Shown here: one piece after another, positions 32,775 through 43,651 of the stretch
Numbering within the stretch: the stretch's first letter is position 1
Layout: each line of letters opens with the position of its first letter
Source of the DNA: Verticillium longisporum
Taxonomy: Eukaryota > Ascomycota > Sordariomycetes > Glomerellales > Plectosphaerellaceae
Assembly (NCBI GenBank): GCA_019188255.1
Contig: JAETXT010000005.1
Location: 3,534,001-3,598,000 of the forward strand
Direction: 5' to 3'
Length of the DNA: 64,000 nt
The notes under the pieces: model-generated
The model's input: the letters and a program-made list of their open reading frames with translations, nothing else
Database searches by the model: none
Told to the model about the DNA's origin: nothing
Program-made: the position numbers and the translations under genes

Positions 32775-35217
32775 ATGTCTTCCAACCATGTTCGATGGGG
32801 CCCGCGGAAGCTTCTCCTGCTCGCCGCGACCCTGATCAGCACCGCCGCCGCTGACGAGATTCTCTCCACCGTCGGCTTCACCACGTGCGGCCCCAGCAAT
32901 GCCGACGTCAAGGTCAACAAGGCCGACATCACCTACAACAATGCCGACAAGACGGTCGTGTTTGACGTCTCGGGCACCAGCACCAAGGTCCAGAACGTCA
33001 CAGCCGAACTCAAGGTGACGGCGTACGGCAATGAGATCTACTCCAACAAGTTCAACCCCTGCGACAGCAGCACCTTTGTCGAACAGCTCTGCCCCGTCCC
33101 CGAGGGCACATTTGGCGCCCGAGGCACCCAGAAGATCCCCGACGAGTTCGCCAAGATGGTGCCCGCCATTGCTTTCCAGGTTCCCGACATTGCGGCCCTC
33201 GCCACTCTCGAGCTCAAGTCGGTCGACGGTGGTTCCGATGTCGCCTGCATCCAGTCGCAAGTCTCCAACGGCAAGACGGCCAGCGTCGCCGCCGTGTCCT
33301 ATGTCGCCGTCGGCATCGCCGGCGTCGCCCTCATCGCTACCGGTGTCTCTGCCCTCGGCTCCGCCGTCGCTGGCGGCAGTGCCGCAGCCGGCGGCGCTGG
33401 TGGCGCTGGCACCCCCAGCCCCAGCTTCACCGAGACGCTCGGATGGTTCCAGGGCATGGCCATGAACGGCATGCTGTCGGTCAACTACCCGCCCGTCTAC
33501 CGCAGCTTCTCTGAGAACTTTGCCTTCTCCACCGGCATCGTTCAATGGAACGACCTCCAGATCGGCATTGACAACTTCCGCGGCATGACCGGTGGTGACC
33601 TCAGCATGGACAGTTTCGAGCTGCTGCGCAACGCCACGCTCACCTTCCCCGGCGGATCGACTACACAGAACAACGGCGGCGGCATGTTCAAGGGCAAGCG
33701 CGCCGTGGAGCTGTTCTCCGTGCTGCAGGCCCGCCAGATCGACACGACGGTTGGCGGAACCGGCGACAGCGCCGGCTCGGACGACTCGGAGGAGAGCGGC
33801 ATCAACAAGACGGTCGACGGTATCACGGCTTACGTCAACAAGCTCAGCGTCCCTGCTGCCAACACATTCCTGATGGTCCTGCTCATCATCGCTATTGTCA
33901 TCGCCGCCATTGTCGTCAGCATTCTTCTCGTCAAGGTCATCCTCGAGTTCTGGGCCCTCTTCGGCAGCTTCCCCAAGGCCCTGTCCGGGTTCCGCGAGCA
34001 CTACTGGGGTTCGATCGCGCGCACCATCACGTCTCTGATCCTGCTGCTCTACGGCATCTGGGTGCTCTACTGCATCTTCCAGTTCACCCACGGCGACTCG
34101 TGGGCGGCCAATACGCTGGCCGGCGTGACGCTTGCCGTCTTCACGGGCATCCTCGCCTTTTTGCCTGGAAGATCTGGAACACGGCGCGCAAGCTCAAGCA
34201 GGCCGAGGGCGACAGCTCGGGTCTGTACGAGAAGAAGGAGGTCTGGGTCAAGTACTCGCTCTTTTACGAGTCGTACAAGAAGGACTACTGGTGGCTGTTC
34301 ATCCCCATCATCGTGTACATGTTCGCCAAGGGCACCATCATCGCGGCGGGTGACGGCCACGGCCTGTTCCAGGCTTTGGGCCAGCTCATCGTCGAGGCGC
34401 TGCTGCTGATTCTGCTGCTGTGGAAGCGGCCCTACGAGCGCAAGTCGGGCAACGTCATCAGCATCACCATCCAGGTCGTCCGCGTCATCTCGGTCGTGTG
34501 CATCCTCGTCTTTGTCGAGCAGTTTGGCATCGCACAGACGACGCAGACGGTGACGGGCGTCGTGCTCATTGCCGTGCAGTCGGCGCTGACGGGTCTCCTG
34601 GCCATCCTCATCGTATGGAACGCCTTCAACGCCTGCTGCAAGGTGAACCCGCACCGCCAGCGTCGCAAGGAGATGGGTACGTGATTCTGCTTCCTCAAGG
34701 CTGGCACGAGATTGCTAACGAAATGAAACAGAGAAAATGCAGCATGACATGGACAACCTCACCACTCGACGCGCGCAACTCGCTGCTTCTCGACCGCAAG
34801 GATCCCGAGGCGGGCCCGAACGGCGAGACGACGTACGCCATGGCGTCGGCCGTCGAGAAGAACCAGGCCAGCGTGGCGTCGCCCGCGCGGGTCCCGTCCC
34901 TCGACATGTCCGACCACGCGGCGGCGGCGCAGTACAACACGTACCACAAGAACCACCCGAGCCAGGCCAGCAACAGCCTCAACTTTCTCGGCGGCAGCGT
35001 GCACCCGGCGTACCGCCCACTGACGCCGAGCACGCCGATGCACGAACGCAGCATCAGCAGGGAGGGGCTCATGTCATCGGCGGCAGCGGTGGGCCAGGCC
35101 GTGACGCGGCAACCGACGGTGCCGGACATGGGCGGCAACGGAGGCGACAGGTCGTATCACAAGCAGGGCTACGGTCAGGGAGGGTACGGTCAAGGGGCCG
35201 GTTACCGGGGGTTTTGA
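32775..35217 (+). CDS. Flc/TRP-like membrane protein (Neurospora 'spray' type), interrupted by two frameshifts
   Basis: Two exons, 32775-34676 and 34732-35217; 796 residues if frame is restored. The order is typical of the fungal Flc family: signal peptide (RKLLLLAATLISTAAADE), a secreted ML-like domain to about residue 170 with paired Cys, a Gly/Ala-rich hydrophobic segment, a luminal region, then a cluster of TRP-like membrane helices (FLMVLLIIAIVIAAIVVSIL, SIARTITSLILLLYGIWVLY, WWLFIPIIVYMFAKGTIIAA and others). The cytosolic tail has LDARNSLLLDRKDPEAG, HERSISREG and ends GYGQGGYGQGAGYRGF. Yeast Flc1-3 are linked to FAD and calcium transport at ER and vacuole; the Neurospora homologue affects calcium distribution. 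Frame breaks: a missing base at the T5 run 34158-34162 (GILAF to FAWKIWNTARKLKQ) and two missing bases near 34762 (DMDNLT to LDARNS). An in-frame upstream Met at 32652 exists, but the signal peptide favours 32775. Confidence 0.85.
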
Positions 35218-36207
35218 GCAACGTATAGAATGAGGAGGATGACATGCCAACAGCACCACTGCATAATAGGAGGCGGCGACGACAAGGGATGAGCTCGGCA
35301 CGCCCCCTCTCGTGCTTCAGGAGTTGTGCCCTAGGAGCATGCTCTAGGAGTCGTGCTCTGGGAGTTGGGGGAATACGACCACGACACGCACCTTTGTCTT
35401 CATTTTTACCTGTAAACAAGAGAGATGCCCACACGTCGTCGCACGGCTTCTGGCCCAACCCCCACACCTACGCAGCACCACCCTACACTCTTTTAGGGCT
35501 TCTACATATCTGCGCATTTTGCTTGTTTGGCTTTGGCCGGCATGGCGCCTTGTTCTTTCTTTTTCTTTTTTTCTCTTGAGTTTGATTTTCGAGTGTTTCT
35601 TCGCCAAGGTACGCAGCTGTAGATACCATTCCCTTCGTGGATACCATACAGTAGGGATGAATGAACGGCCATGAAAGTGATGCTGCTGTGCACGGGTGAT
35701 GGACAGACTGAGCTATGTCGAGTCGGGGGCTGTTGCCGCATGTCGAGTCGGGCTGTTGCCGCATGTGTTGAAAGCCATGGCAGGAAGGTGCTGCTTACGT
35801 ATGCACCTTCCCAAGTCAGGCAGCGGCAAGGAAGGTACTTGGTACCTGACGTGGGGCGCTGCTTCCAACGTCATGCCACCAACATCGCAGGATATTCGTC
35901 CACGTACGGTTCTTTGCAGAGGATGAACAGCTGACCGTACCATTATCCAATGTTTTCTTCCCTTTCTTCTTCTTTGCATACGTCTCCCTCTTCTTGTTCG
36001 TATACTGCTTCTGCTTCATGGGTCGAGCCAATCGTGCTCTTGCTCTCGACGATCTGAAGCTGCGCTGCTGTTCTGACCCCAGTACATTCGTTCCCTTTCC
36101 CTGTGTGTCTCCAGCAGTCACAACACCCATCGACGTCTTCTTCTCGACATTGGTCTCTGGACTTTGCTGCTTTCTTTCGATAATCGCCATCTCGGCCAGG
36201 CTCTTTC
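35218..36207. other. Intergenic, FLC 3' flank and PPE1 promoter
   Basis: A three-unit degenerate 14-bp repeat (35321-35361) and a two-copy repeat (35715-35762). The last 250 bases are T/C-rich. No gene seen. Confidence 0.55.
35715..35762. repeat. Tandem duplication (25 + 23 bp)
   Basis: Two copies of ATGTCGAGTCGGG..CTGTTGCCGC, differing by a GG insertion in the first. Confidence 0.85.
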
Positions 36208-37455
36208 ATGAGTGACCTCCAGCGGGCCTGGGCCAAGCGCAAGGTCGACGCCATCCCAGAACCCTTTGACGAGCTACCCGACGACGACGCAGATGAACTC
36301 TCGGAACTACCTGACCACCTCGACGACGGCGACTCGTCCTCGGCCTCGTCGGCGTCGTCCACTGGCACGATCATCCCGTCGCCGAGCCAGCGTCTTTTCG
36401 CCCGTCCAGGCGCCGCCCTCTCGCGCCCCGGCCGCTCCTGGGAGCCCGTGCCGTGGACGACCTACTTTGAGCGCGAGCTGTTCCTCGAGCACGACGCCAC
36501 GACCACGTACCATGCCTACCTGACGTCCCCCTCACCGCAAGGAGGTCCCCTGTTCGTAGCCCACCACGGCGCCGGCTCGTCAGCCCTCTCCTTCGCCCTT
36601 GTCGCCGCCGAGATCCGCCGCGCCCTGCCCCACGCCGGCTTTCTGTCCCTCGACGCGCGCGGCCACGGCGCCACCGTGACCCCGGACCAGGACCGCCCCG
36701 ACCTCTCGCTGCCGACATTGACGGCCGACCTCGCCGCCGTCATCGCCCTGACGGCCCGCCGCATGGCTTGGCCCGCCGACGCCCTGCCGCCCATGGTCCT
36801 CGTCGGCCACTCGCTCGGCGGCGCCGTTATCACCTCCCTCGCCGCCGACCCGCCGCCCGACCTGGCCCCGCGCCTCCTCGGCCACGCAGTCCTCGACGTT
36901 GTCGAGGGCTCCGCCATGGACGCCCTGCAGAGCATGCACGCCTACCTGTCGACGCGCCCCGCCGGCTTCACCTCCATCGAGGCCGCCATTGAGTGGCACG
37001 TCCGCGCGCGCACCGTCCGCACCGCCCTCCCGCCGGGCCCGGCGGTGCCGGCCCCCCTCGTCGAGCGGGGCGCCGCTGCCGCCGACACAGAGGCAGACAC
37101 GGGCAGCAGAGCGCAGACCTCGGCCCGCCCCTGGCGCTGGCGCACCGACCTCGCCGCGACGCAGCCCTTTTGGGAGGGCTGGTTCACCGGCCTCTCGGCC
37201 CGCTTCCTCGCCGCTCGCGGCGGCAAGCTGCTGCTCCTCGCCGGCACGGACCGCCTCGACACGACGCTGACCATTGGTCAGGTGCAGGGGCGGTATGCCC
37301 TGCAAGTCTTCCCCGAGGCCGGCCACTTTATCCACGAGGACCTGCCCGAGAAGACGGCCGTTGCGCTCGTCGACTTCTTCCGCCGGAACGACCGCGGCGC
37401 GCTGGTGCTGCCGCCCAAAGTGGGCGATTTGCTGCGGCAGGGGAAGCGCGTCTGA
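36208..37455 (+). CDS. PPE1: Protein phosphatase methylesterase 1
   Basis: Removes the methyl ester from the C-terminal Leu of the PP2A catalytic subunit and so controls PP2A holoenzyme assembly. Intronless, 415 residues, alpha/beta-hydrolase fold. The N-terminus has an acidic, Ser-rich stretch (24-51). Family landmarks are PLFVAHHGAGSSALSF (114-129), FLSLDARGHGAT (145-156), the nucleophile elbow VLVGHSLGGAV with Ser202, LDVVEGSAMDAL with the catalytic Asp230 (229-240), and AGHFIHEDLPEKTA with His373. The complete Ser-Asp-His triad suggests an active enzyme. A loop at about 285-308 is poorly conserved and Ala/Asp-rich. Reading frame intact. It converges on the DNA polymerase gene, 804 bases away. 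Confidence 0.93.
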   Translation: MSDLQRAWAKRKVDAIPEPFDELPDDDADELSELPDHLDDGDSSSASSASSTGTIIPSPSQRLFARPGAALSRPGRSWEPVPWTTYFERELFLEHDATTTYHAYLTSPSPQGGPLFVAHHGAGSSALSFALVAAEIRRALPHAGFLSLDARGHGATVTPDQDRPDLSLPTLTADLAAVIALTARRMAWPADALPPMVLVGHSLGGAVITSLAADPPPDLAPRLLGHAVLDVVEGSAMDALQSMHAYLSTRPAGFTSIEAAIEWHVRARTVRTALPPGPAVPAPLVERGAAAADTEADTGSRAQTSARPWRWRTDLAATQPFWEGWFTGLSARFLAARGGKLLLLAGTDRLDTTLTIGQVQGRYALQVFPEAGHFIHEDLPEKTAVALVDFFRRNDRGALVLPPKVGDLLRQGKRV

Positions 37456-38259
37456 CAGCCGAGACGACAGTCCGTGACCTGCCCGTGGCTGCAGGAGACG
37501 CCTGATACGGCTAGGGCATCCGTCGTGTTCTTTTGGTCTGGTGCTTGTCTGATGATTGGGGACGTCGCAGAGTGAGACAGGGGTCCGAGGAGTCCAGGCC
37601 TGTGATGCGACGTAAGGACCATGGACGCTTGATAGGAGACGCGGGACGAAGTGTGCAGCTGCTGGAGCATTGCTGGTCTTGCTGTGGCCTGTATCGCCAT
37701 GCTATTCGTTAACTTGCGGTGCTGCTTGGCTGGTCATGCCGTTCAACGATGGGGTTGATGCATTGTCTACACTCCATTTATAAGACATGATATTGGCATG
37801 AACAATGAGAATCAAGTGTCAAGCGTCAGTGTATGGAGCATCGTATCAGCATAAGGCATCGAGCATAAAGTGAACCCTGCCTGCATTCCTGTACGGCGTT
37901 CAACGAGGTGCGATTTCTCTGCTCTGCAGGCGGCTACTACATGCGCAAATCCTTCCAGACGAACACCAGCTGGTGGAGCTTCGAGACTGACGATCAGAGC
38001 ACGGCCTCACATGACTCTCAAATGCAATGCACTCGTCAGCATGTTGCAATCCAAATCTGCGATTCGTAAACTTTCTTGCAATTTCAGAATCAGTGCCAAC
38101 CTACCCAAGTAAAAGCCTGCACGAACCCAGTCCTTTCCAACGGCACGTTCGAGCCAGACCAGCAGACCAGCCAGCCAGACCAAGAAAACATCAACGCCAG
38201 GCTCCAGTCATGCATGCTAATACCCGTCTCAAGGCCTGCTTCCACGCCCCGCCATGCCA
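37456..38259. other. Convergent spacer between PPE1 and POL4
   Basis: Holds both 3' ends; nothing else seen. Confidence 0.6.
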
Positions 38260-40659
38260 TCAGCACCACCGCTCGTGCGGCTCGCGCCACGTCACGTTCA
38301 GCAGCGCGAAGATGCGCCTCTCGTCCCGCCCCTCGAGCAGCGCCCCGTCGGTCACCTTGGCCCGGCCCGGCCCCCGCAGGACGTCGCGGTAGAGCCCGCG
38401 CTGGTTGAGCCGCATGCCCTTGCGCGCCGCCAGCAGCCGCATGCTGCGGTTGAATATGTCGTTGCCGGTAAAGTACAGCAGCGCGGCCCCGAGCTCGGCC
38501 GCGGGCACGACGAGAAAGTCGATCCGGCGCCACACGGGACGGTACGGCGTCGAGGCTGAGGGCGAGCCTCGGTCGGAGTCCTCGCCTTCGCCCAAGTGCA
38601 GACGCGCGGCTTCCGGCTCGGGCAGCACGCAGCACCCGTGCCACTTTGTGCCGCCGCCGGCGTCGTCGTCGCGCGACGTTGCCAGCGCCGCGACGAGGAA
38701 CCCGCGCGCCTCGAGCGTGCGCGTCAGCCGCGTCAGAAACGGGAGCAGCTCGCGCGCCGAGGCCGTGCCCTTTCGCGTGACGATCAGGTCAATGTCGCCG
38801 CTCGACACCGCGCCGCGGCGGTAGCTGCCGCCGACGATGAGCTCGACGCCGGGGTCCAGGGCGGCGGCGGCCGACTGGACAACGGCGGGGGGGGCCTCGG
38901 CCTCGCGGCGCGGGATGCGTGGGGTGGGGTCGGCGTAGTGGTCGATGCCGATGCGCTGGTTCGCCGACAGCACGGCCCCGGCGCGGAGGTCGTCGAGCGT
39001 GCGGTGCCCCTGGGCGATCCAGCGGCTCGCCTGCGCGTTGCCGACGCCGTAGATGCGGACGAACCTCTGCAGCGTCTCTTCGGCCGGGTCGCGCTCGGCG
39101 TGCTCGAGACGCCGCAGCCTGTCGGTCGTGACAATCTCCTCAATCTTGTCGGCGAGCCGCGCACCCACGCCGGGCAGACGGATGGCCTCGGCAGCCGTCG
39201 ATATTTTGCGCGTCTGCCGCTTGAGGAGCGAGATGACCTTGCGGTAGGCAATGGGCCGCCACGTGTCGTTGATGCGGCCATAATAATCGGCCATGTGCTG
39301 CAGCATTTCAATGGTGCGCGCGTTGGGGTTCTTGCCGTCGTCGTCCTTGAGCCCGCCTCTGGTGCAGGCGAAGCGTTCCTCCCAGGCAATCTGCTTGCGT
39401 CGGGTGGCGCGCACCGGTCTCTGCTTTTTGCCGCTGGATTCACCGTCGGAGTGTTCTGCATCTGAAAAGGGCTCCGAGGAGCCTACTGCGGGGGCATCGC
39501 CGTCGCCGTTGTCGTCATCAGAGTCAGAGGGAACATCCCTAAATTCCTGCATCTGCGAGATGAGTTCGGCGAGCTCGTCTCCCGTCTCTGCCTCTTGAGC
39601 CGCGGATATTTCTGGCGCCTCCGGTACAGTCGGCTCGTTCCGTGCCTCCTCTGCCGACTGCTCGCTCTGGGAGCAAGTGCTGGGCGGCGGCACATAACCG
39701 AAGCGCTTGGGGTTGTTCGGCGGCGGCTTCAACTGCAGGGACGCAGGCGATACCGCAGGCACAGGCACATCAGATGGGGCTGCCACAACTGGCGCCTCGA
39801 CGAGCTGCTCGCCCGGATATCCCGTGACCAGGTACTGTTTCTGCTTCGGGTTCAAGACGCTCCGAAACTGGATGCAGTCGAGGGGATACGTCTCATTCAC
39901 GACAACGGCCGTGCTGGCGCCACCAGCAGACGTCACGATGGGCTCAATGTTCTTCCACGAGAGGCCCTTGTCGACAATGACATGCGAGGCTCGCTCGAGG
40001 CTGCGCGTCCACGAGGCGCCATACTCTTGCGCCTTGCGAATGCGGATGCGCCTCGCCGGGGCAATGTCGTCGTTGGGGATAAAGAAGAAGTGCTGCTCTC
40101 TGAAGATCTGCTGCTGCGCGGGCACGAGCTTGACGGGGGCGTCACGCTTGCGCTTCTTCACCGTCGCGTAGAGGGACGGCGACTCGTCGCGGTGCGGCGG
40201 GTGCAGCTGCCTCATCGGCGGGTTGGGCGTGGACGTCGTGCGCAGGAGGTGGATGGGTTGGAACGGCGCACGTGTCGAGTCGGGGATAGGCGTCTCTTCG
40301 ACGACCGAGGGCGAGGCCTTTGCGGCTTCTTTCCCAGGCCTTCTCATCTCGGCAAGAGGCGTTCGCTCGACGGTCTTGGCGGCCAGCGTTTCCTTTGCAG
40401 GGACAGGGGATGAGGCCGTCCTTCGAGGGTGCGAGGGAGAGACTGGCGATTTCGAGACGGAGAAGGCAGGGGGCGTAGAGCGCTTCTTTGGCTTCGTGGT
40501 TCTCGGTGGTTTTCCTTGGAGCGCCAACCTTGAGCGCCTGCCTCGCTCGGCCTCGACCTCATCGATGGCATCTTCTTCGCTGTCGAGGTCAGCGCCTAGG
40601 GCCAAGAGCTCAGCGAAGAAGACCTCTTTGTCTGCGAGGGACGGTTCCCAAGAGGACAT
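38260..40659 (-). CDS. POL4: X-family DNA polymerase (Pol IV/lambda type)
   Basis: Gap-filling polymerase of non-homologous end joining and base-excision repair, nuclear. Intronless, 799 residues. The basic/Pro-rich N-terminus leads into a BRCT-like region at about 190-290 (REQHFFFIPNDDIAPARRIR, SHVIVDKGLSWKNIE, YPLDCIQFRSVL). A Ser/Glu-rich linker follows, then the 8-kDa-type region with helix-hairpin-helix motifs (LPGVGARLADKIEEI near 495, IYGVGNAQASRWIAQG near 537). The nucleotidyltransferase centre is GGSYRRGAVSSGDIDLIVTR near 615-632, with the G-D-I-D metal-binding aspartates; the third catalytic Asp is in WRRIDFLVVP near 712. The C-terminal LYFTGNDIFNRSMRLLA and LNQRGLYRD complete the thumb. 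All catalytic residues are present and the frame is clean. Confidence 0.93.
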   Translation of the reverse strand: MSSWEPSLADKEVFFAELLALGADLDSEEDAIDEVEAERGRRSRLALQGKPPRTTKPKKRSTPPAFSVSKSPVSPSHPRRTASSPVPAKETLAAKTVERTPLAEMRRPGKEAAKASPSVVEETPIPDSTRAPFQPIHLLRTTSTPNPPMRQLHPPHRDESPSLYATVKKRKRDAPVKLVPAQQQIFREQHFFFIPNDDIAPARRIRIRKAQEYGASWTRSLERASHVIVDKGLSWKNIEPIVTSAGGASTAVVVNETYPLDCIQFRSVLNPKQKQYLVTGYPGEQLVEAPVVAAPSDVPVPAVSPASLQLKPPPNNPKRFGYVPPPSTCSQSEQSAEEARNEPTVPEAPEISAAQEAETGDELAELISQMQEFRDVPSDSDDDNGDGDAPAVGSSEPFSDAEHSDGESSGKKQRPVRATRRKQIAWEERFACTRGGLKDDDGKNPNARTIEMLQHMADYYGRINDTWRPIAYRKVISLLKRQTRKISTAAEAIRLPGVGARLADKIEEIVTTDRLRRLEHAERDPAEETLQRFVRIYGVGNAQASRWIAQGHRTLDDLRAGAVLSANQRIGIDHYADPTPRIPRREAEAPPAVVQSAAAALDPGVELIVGGSYRRGAVSSGDIDLIVTRKGTASARELLPFLTRLTRTLEARGFLVAALATSRDDDAGGGTKWHGCCVLPEPEAARLHLGEGEDSDRGSPSASTPYRPVWRRIDFLVVPAAELGAALLYFTGNDIFNRSMRLLAARKGMRLNQRGLYRDVLRGPGRAKVTDGALLEGRDERRIFALLNVTWREPHERWC

Positions 40660-41164
40660 GTTGGGGGTTCACAGGAAGGAACGTCGATCAACCTGACCAA
40701 GTGAAACATTGTGTTGGTGTTGTTGTCACCGGAAAGCCGAGGCTGTATGGATAGCCAAGGTTCATGTCGACGTGAATGCTCATGATGGTAGCGGTTGCCT
40801 GCCTACACAGTCGAGGTGGGGCTGTTCGGCCCATTTGAACAGGCAGCAGGTAGCAGCTGCTGGCAGCTGACTACCATCTGTCCACCATGAACCGCACGAC
40901 CATCATTCCACCTCCCTTGCTCACAAGGAACCTTCATCAGTCCGAGAACTTCAAAAGTCCGAAACAAGAAATGCGTCATCAAATTAGCCAGGGCTATTGT
41001 CTATATATCGTACAAAAATAGGAAAAATGCAGTGGGTGGTGGAAGCATCCAAGCTCGAACCCAGGTATCATAAACCGTCAAACACGCACCTCTCGATCCA
41101 ATCATTATACGCACACAGCACGTCCTCCAACGCCCACGATTGCTACGCCACGGAGCATCTGCCA
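40660..41164. other. Spacer between POL4 5' end and MEP 3' end
   Basis: Contains the POL4 promoter (both genes on minus) and the MEP 3' flank. No further feature seen. Confidence 0.6.
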
Positions 41165-42687
41165 CTAGTCGGTAGGCCCGTAATGGCCGCCCTGGTACTG
41201 CGATGACCCCGCAAAGGCCCTCGCGTCCATCAGCGGAATGCTGTTCTTCTCCGCAGGCGGGAACCCGCCGTCGTTCGAGTAGCCGCTCGCCGCCTCGTTC
41301 TCGACGTCGTTCAGCACCTCGCGCGTCAGCTCGACGTAGTCGTATGCGAACTCGCCAATCTCGGCATCGTCAATGCCCAGGATCTCCGCGTCCTCGTCCA
41401 CGCGCAGGCGCAGGCCCGGGATCATGTTCATGAGGAAAAGGATCGTGCACGTGCCCACAAACGAGTAGGCGCCTCCCGCGAACGAATCGGCCACCTGGTA
41501 CGCAATCTGGACCCAGTGACGGTTGATCCACCCGCCTTCGATCGAGCTGACGTTGTCGAGTGCCGCAATGTAGTCGGCGGCGAAGAAGGCCGTCAGAATG
41601 TTGCCCACGAGGCCGCCAACGCCATGCACGGCAAAAATGTCGAGAGCGTCATCGACGCGCAGGAGGAACTTGAGCTTGGTGGCGTAATTGGCAAACGCGG
41701 CACCGCAGGAGCCAAAGATGAGCGCCGACCAGAGCGGCACGTAGCCCGAGCCGGGCGTGATGGAGACGAGACCGGCGACGACGCCGGAACAGAAGCCGAC
41801 GGTGGACCACTTGCGCTCGAGGCGGTAGTCGAGCACACACCACGTGACGCCACCGACGCAGGCCGACAGGTTCGTCACGCAGGCCGCCATGACGGCCCTC
41901 AAGTTGGCGGACAAGGCCGATCCGGCGTTGAAGCCGAACCAGCCGACCCAGAGGAAGACGGTGCCGATGACAATGTGGGTGACATTGTGGGGGCGATAGT
42001 TGAGCTCGTGCGTGCCGTGGCCACGACGCTTGCCGAGCATCATGGAGTACGCGAGAGCAGCGGAGCCCGAGGCAATGTGGACGGGGTGCCGCCGGCAAAG
42101 TCGAGGCCGCCCATGCGGCTGGACCAACCCGAAGGGTTCCATGTCCAGCAGGCAATGGGGTCGTAGATGATGGTCGCCCAGATGAACATGAAGATGACGC
42201 AGGGCAGCATGCGCCCACGCTCGGCGACGGCGCCAGTAGCGAGAGCGACGGTGACGGCGGAGAACATGCCCTGGTAGAGAGCAAACAGGAGATCCGGGAT
42301 GCGCGCTGAGCCGACAGAGGGGCGGGCCAGCACGTTGTTGAAGCCAAAGTTGGCAAAGTTGCCAATGAAAGGGCCGGCAGTATGAGAAAAGGTCAGAGAG
42401 TAGCCCCAGAAGAACCACTGAAAGCTGGTGACAGCGGCCGACATGACAGAGAGCCAGATGAGGGAGAGGGCGGATTTGCGACGGGCGAGGCCCGAGTAGA
42501 AGAAGCCGATGCCAGGAATCATGAGCAGGATGAGTGCCGTGGATATGATGATAAAGGCGATATCGCCAGACTCGTACCAGATGTTGAGGTCATCCTTGAG
42601 GGGATCGCCTCCGGCGTTTCCGGTGCCGTTGTACGGGTGTTTAGGAACGTAGTTGAGGTCATCGAGGTCTATTTCGGTGGCCGCCAT
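41165..42687 (-). CDS. Ammonium transporter (Mep/Amt family), interrupted by a frameshift
   Basis: Plasma-membrane ammonium permease, 507 residues after restoring one base, intronless. The N-terminus carries a typical extracellular segment (KHPYNGTGNAGGDPL). Membrane core: GDIAFIIISTALILLMIPGI, GFFYSGLARRKSALSLIW, SAAVTSFQWFFWGYSLTFSH, GAVAERGRMLPCVIFMFIW, then LDFAGGTP followed one base out of frame by VHIASGSAALAYSMMLGKR. Later come RPHNVTHIVIGTVFLWVGWF, FNAGSALSANLRAVMAACVT, ITPGSGYVPLWSALIFGSCG and DIFAVHGVGGLVGNILTAFF. The two pore histidines are in HIASG and AVHGVGG. The break is at the G4 run 42083-42086 (C4 in sense); a fifth C restores GGTPVHIASG exactly. Upstream GATA sites fit AreA/NIT2 control. 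I cannot say which paralogue (MepA/B/C type) it is. Confidence 0.9.
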
Positions 42688-42893
42688 GGTGGGCGTTGGG
42701 GCTGCTGACGATGGCAGCGGACGATGCTGTGAGATTCAGTGCCAGCGGCGCGGGCGGTACAGCGATGTGGCGGATGGTGCAGGGAGGGCAAAGTTGGCAA
42801 CCCCACAGCAGGCGATACCTCGGAAATGCGCGCAACCCTTTCAGTCTGTCGGTGAGATGAATGTCGCGTGCGCATGCGCCGTGTCGTCGCAGA

Positions 42894-42927
42894 GCAGAGC
42901 TGGGCTGGGCTGGGCTGAGCTGAGCTG
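42894..42927. repeat. Pentamer repeat (GGGCT/GAGCT)
   Basis: About six imperfect pentamer units 200 bases upstream of the MEP start, possibly in its leader. Confidence 0.85.
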
Positions 42928-43651
42928 AAAAGCCCGTCCGTCGATGGATCAGCGAGGCGTTGGTTGAATTATGAAGGAGGAAACGATGGAGCAGGAGAGC
43001 AATTGTGGATTTGCGAGCGAAAATGGCCGGGGGCGACGGGGCAGTCGGACAGAACAAAAGACGGGCGACGGGGGTCGACGAAGGGGGGAAGCTAAGTGTC
43101 GACGTGCGGGCGCAAGCTCGGGAAGAGCGGGCGGCGTCCAAGCACTTTATGGAACCAGCCAGGTCGACACCTCGACTCCTCGATACATCGATTCGCCCTC
43201 TCCTTTCAAGGCGGCGAGTGCCTCGCGTCTCTCTGGTGTGTGCTCCTGTCCGTCTGGCGCAATGGCTCGCACCAGAGCTTATCTGGCCATGCGAGACCCA
43301 TGTTCCATGATGCTGTGTCAGGTACCGCCCGTGTAAAAGAAGCAATGTCGTCGGCCACTCGCAATGGTCACCAAAGACGAAGGCCTGTCCTGGCAGGCCC
43401 TTAGGGAGAGTGAACAGGGGTGGGTTTGACGCGTAGATCTTAGACGACGGATTGACTGATCGCCTGGCCTCTCTCCCTGCACCTTGGGCTCGACTCGTCT
43501 CGACTACCGAAAAGACGTGGGTGGATGGTGAAGGTCCAAGTAAAGTGGTGGACGACCATCACAGGCAATTGGCAGGCGACCAGGCGGAGAGAGATGGGGG
43601 CGCCGGGGTGCTGGGTGCTGGGTGCCTATACAAGGTCTCATATTAGCGCGA

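Noticed and set aside
32751..34091. A 446-codon ORF antisense to the FLC gene
   Set aside because: The sense frame matches the Flc family with signal peptide and TM helices. The antisense product is a low-complexity Gly/Asp/Val/Glu sequence, the usual mirror of GC3-biased codons.
34155..34165. Programmed -1 ribosomal frameshifting as an explanation for the frame breaks
   Set aside because: None of the sites forms an X_XXY_YYZ slippery heptamer in the zero frame, no consistent downstream structure is evident, and seven breaks in five unrelated genes fit homopolymer base loss better.
41040..41075. GGGTTCGAGCTTGG on the minus strand resembling a tRNA T arm
   Set aside because: The B-box consensus fails at its end, and no cloverleaf can be drawn upstream.
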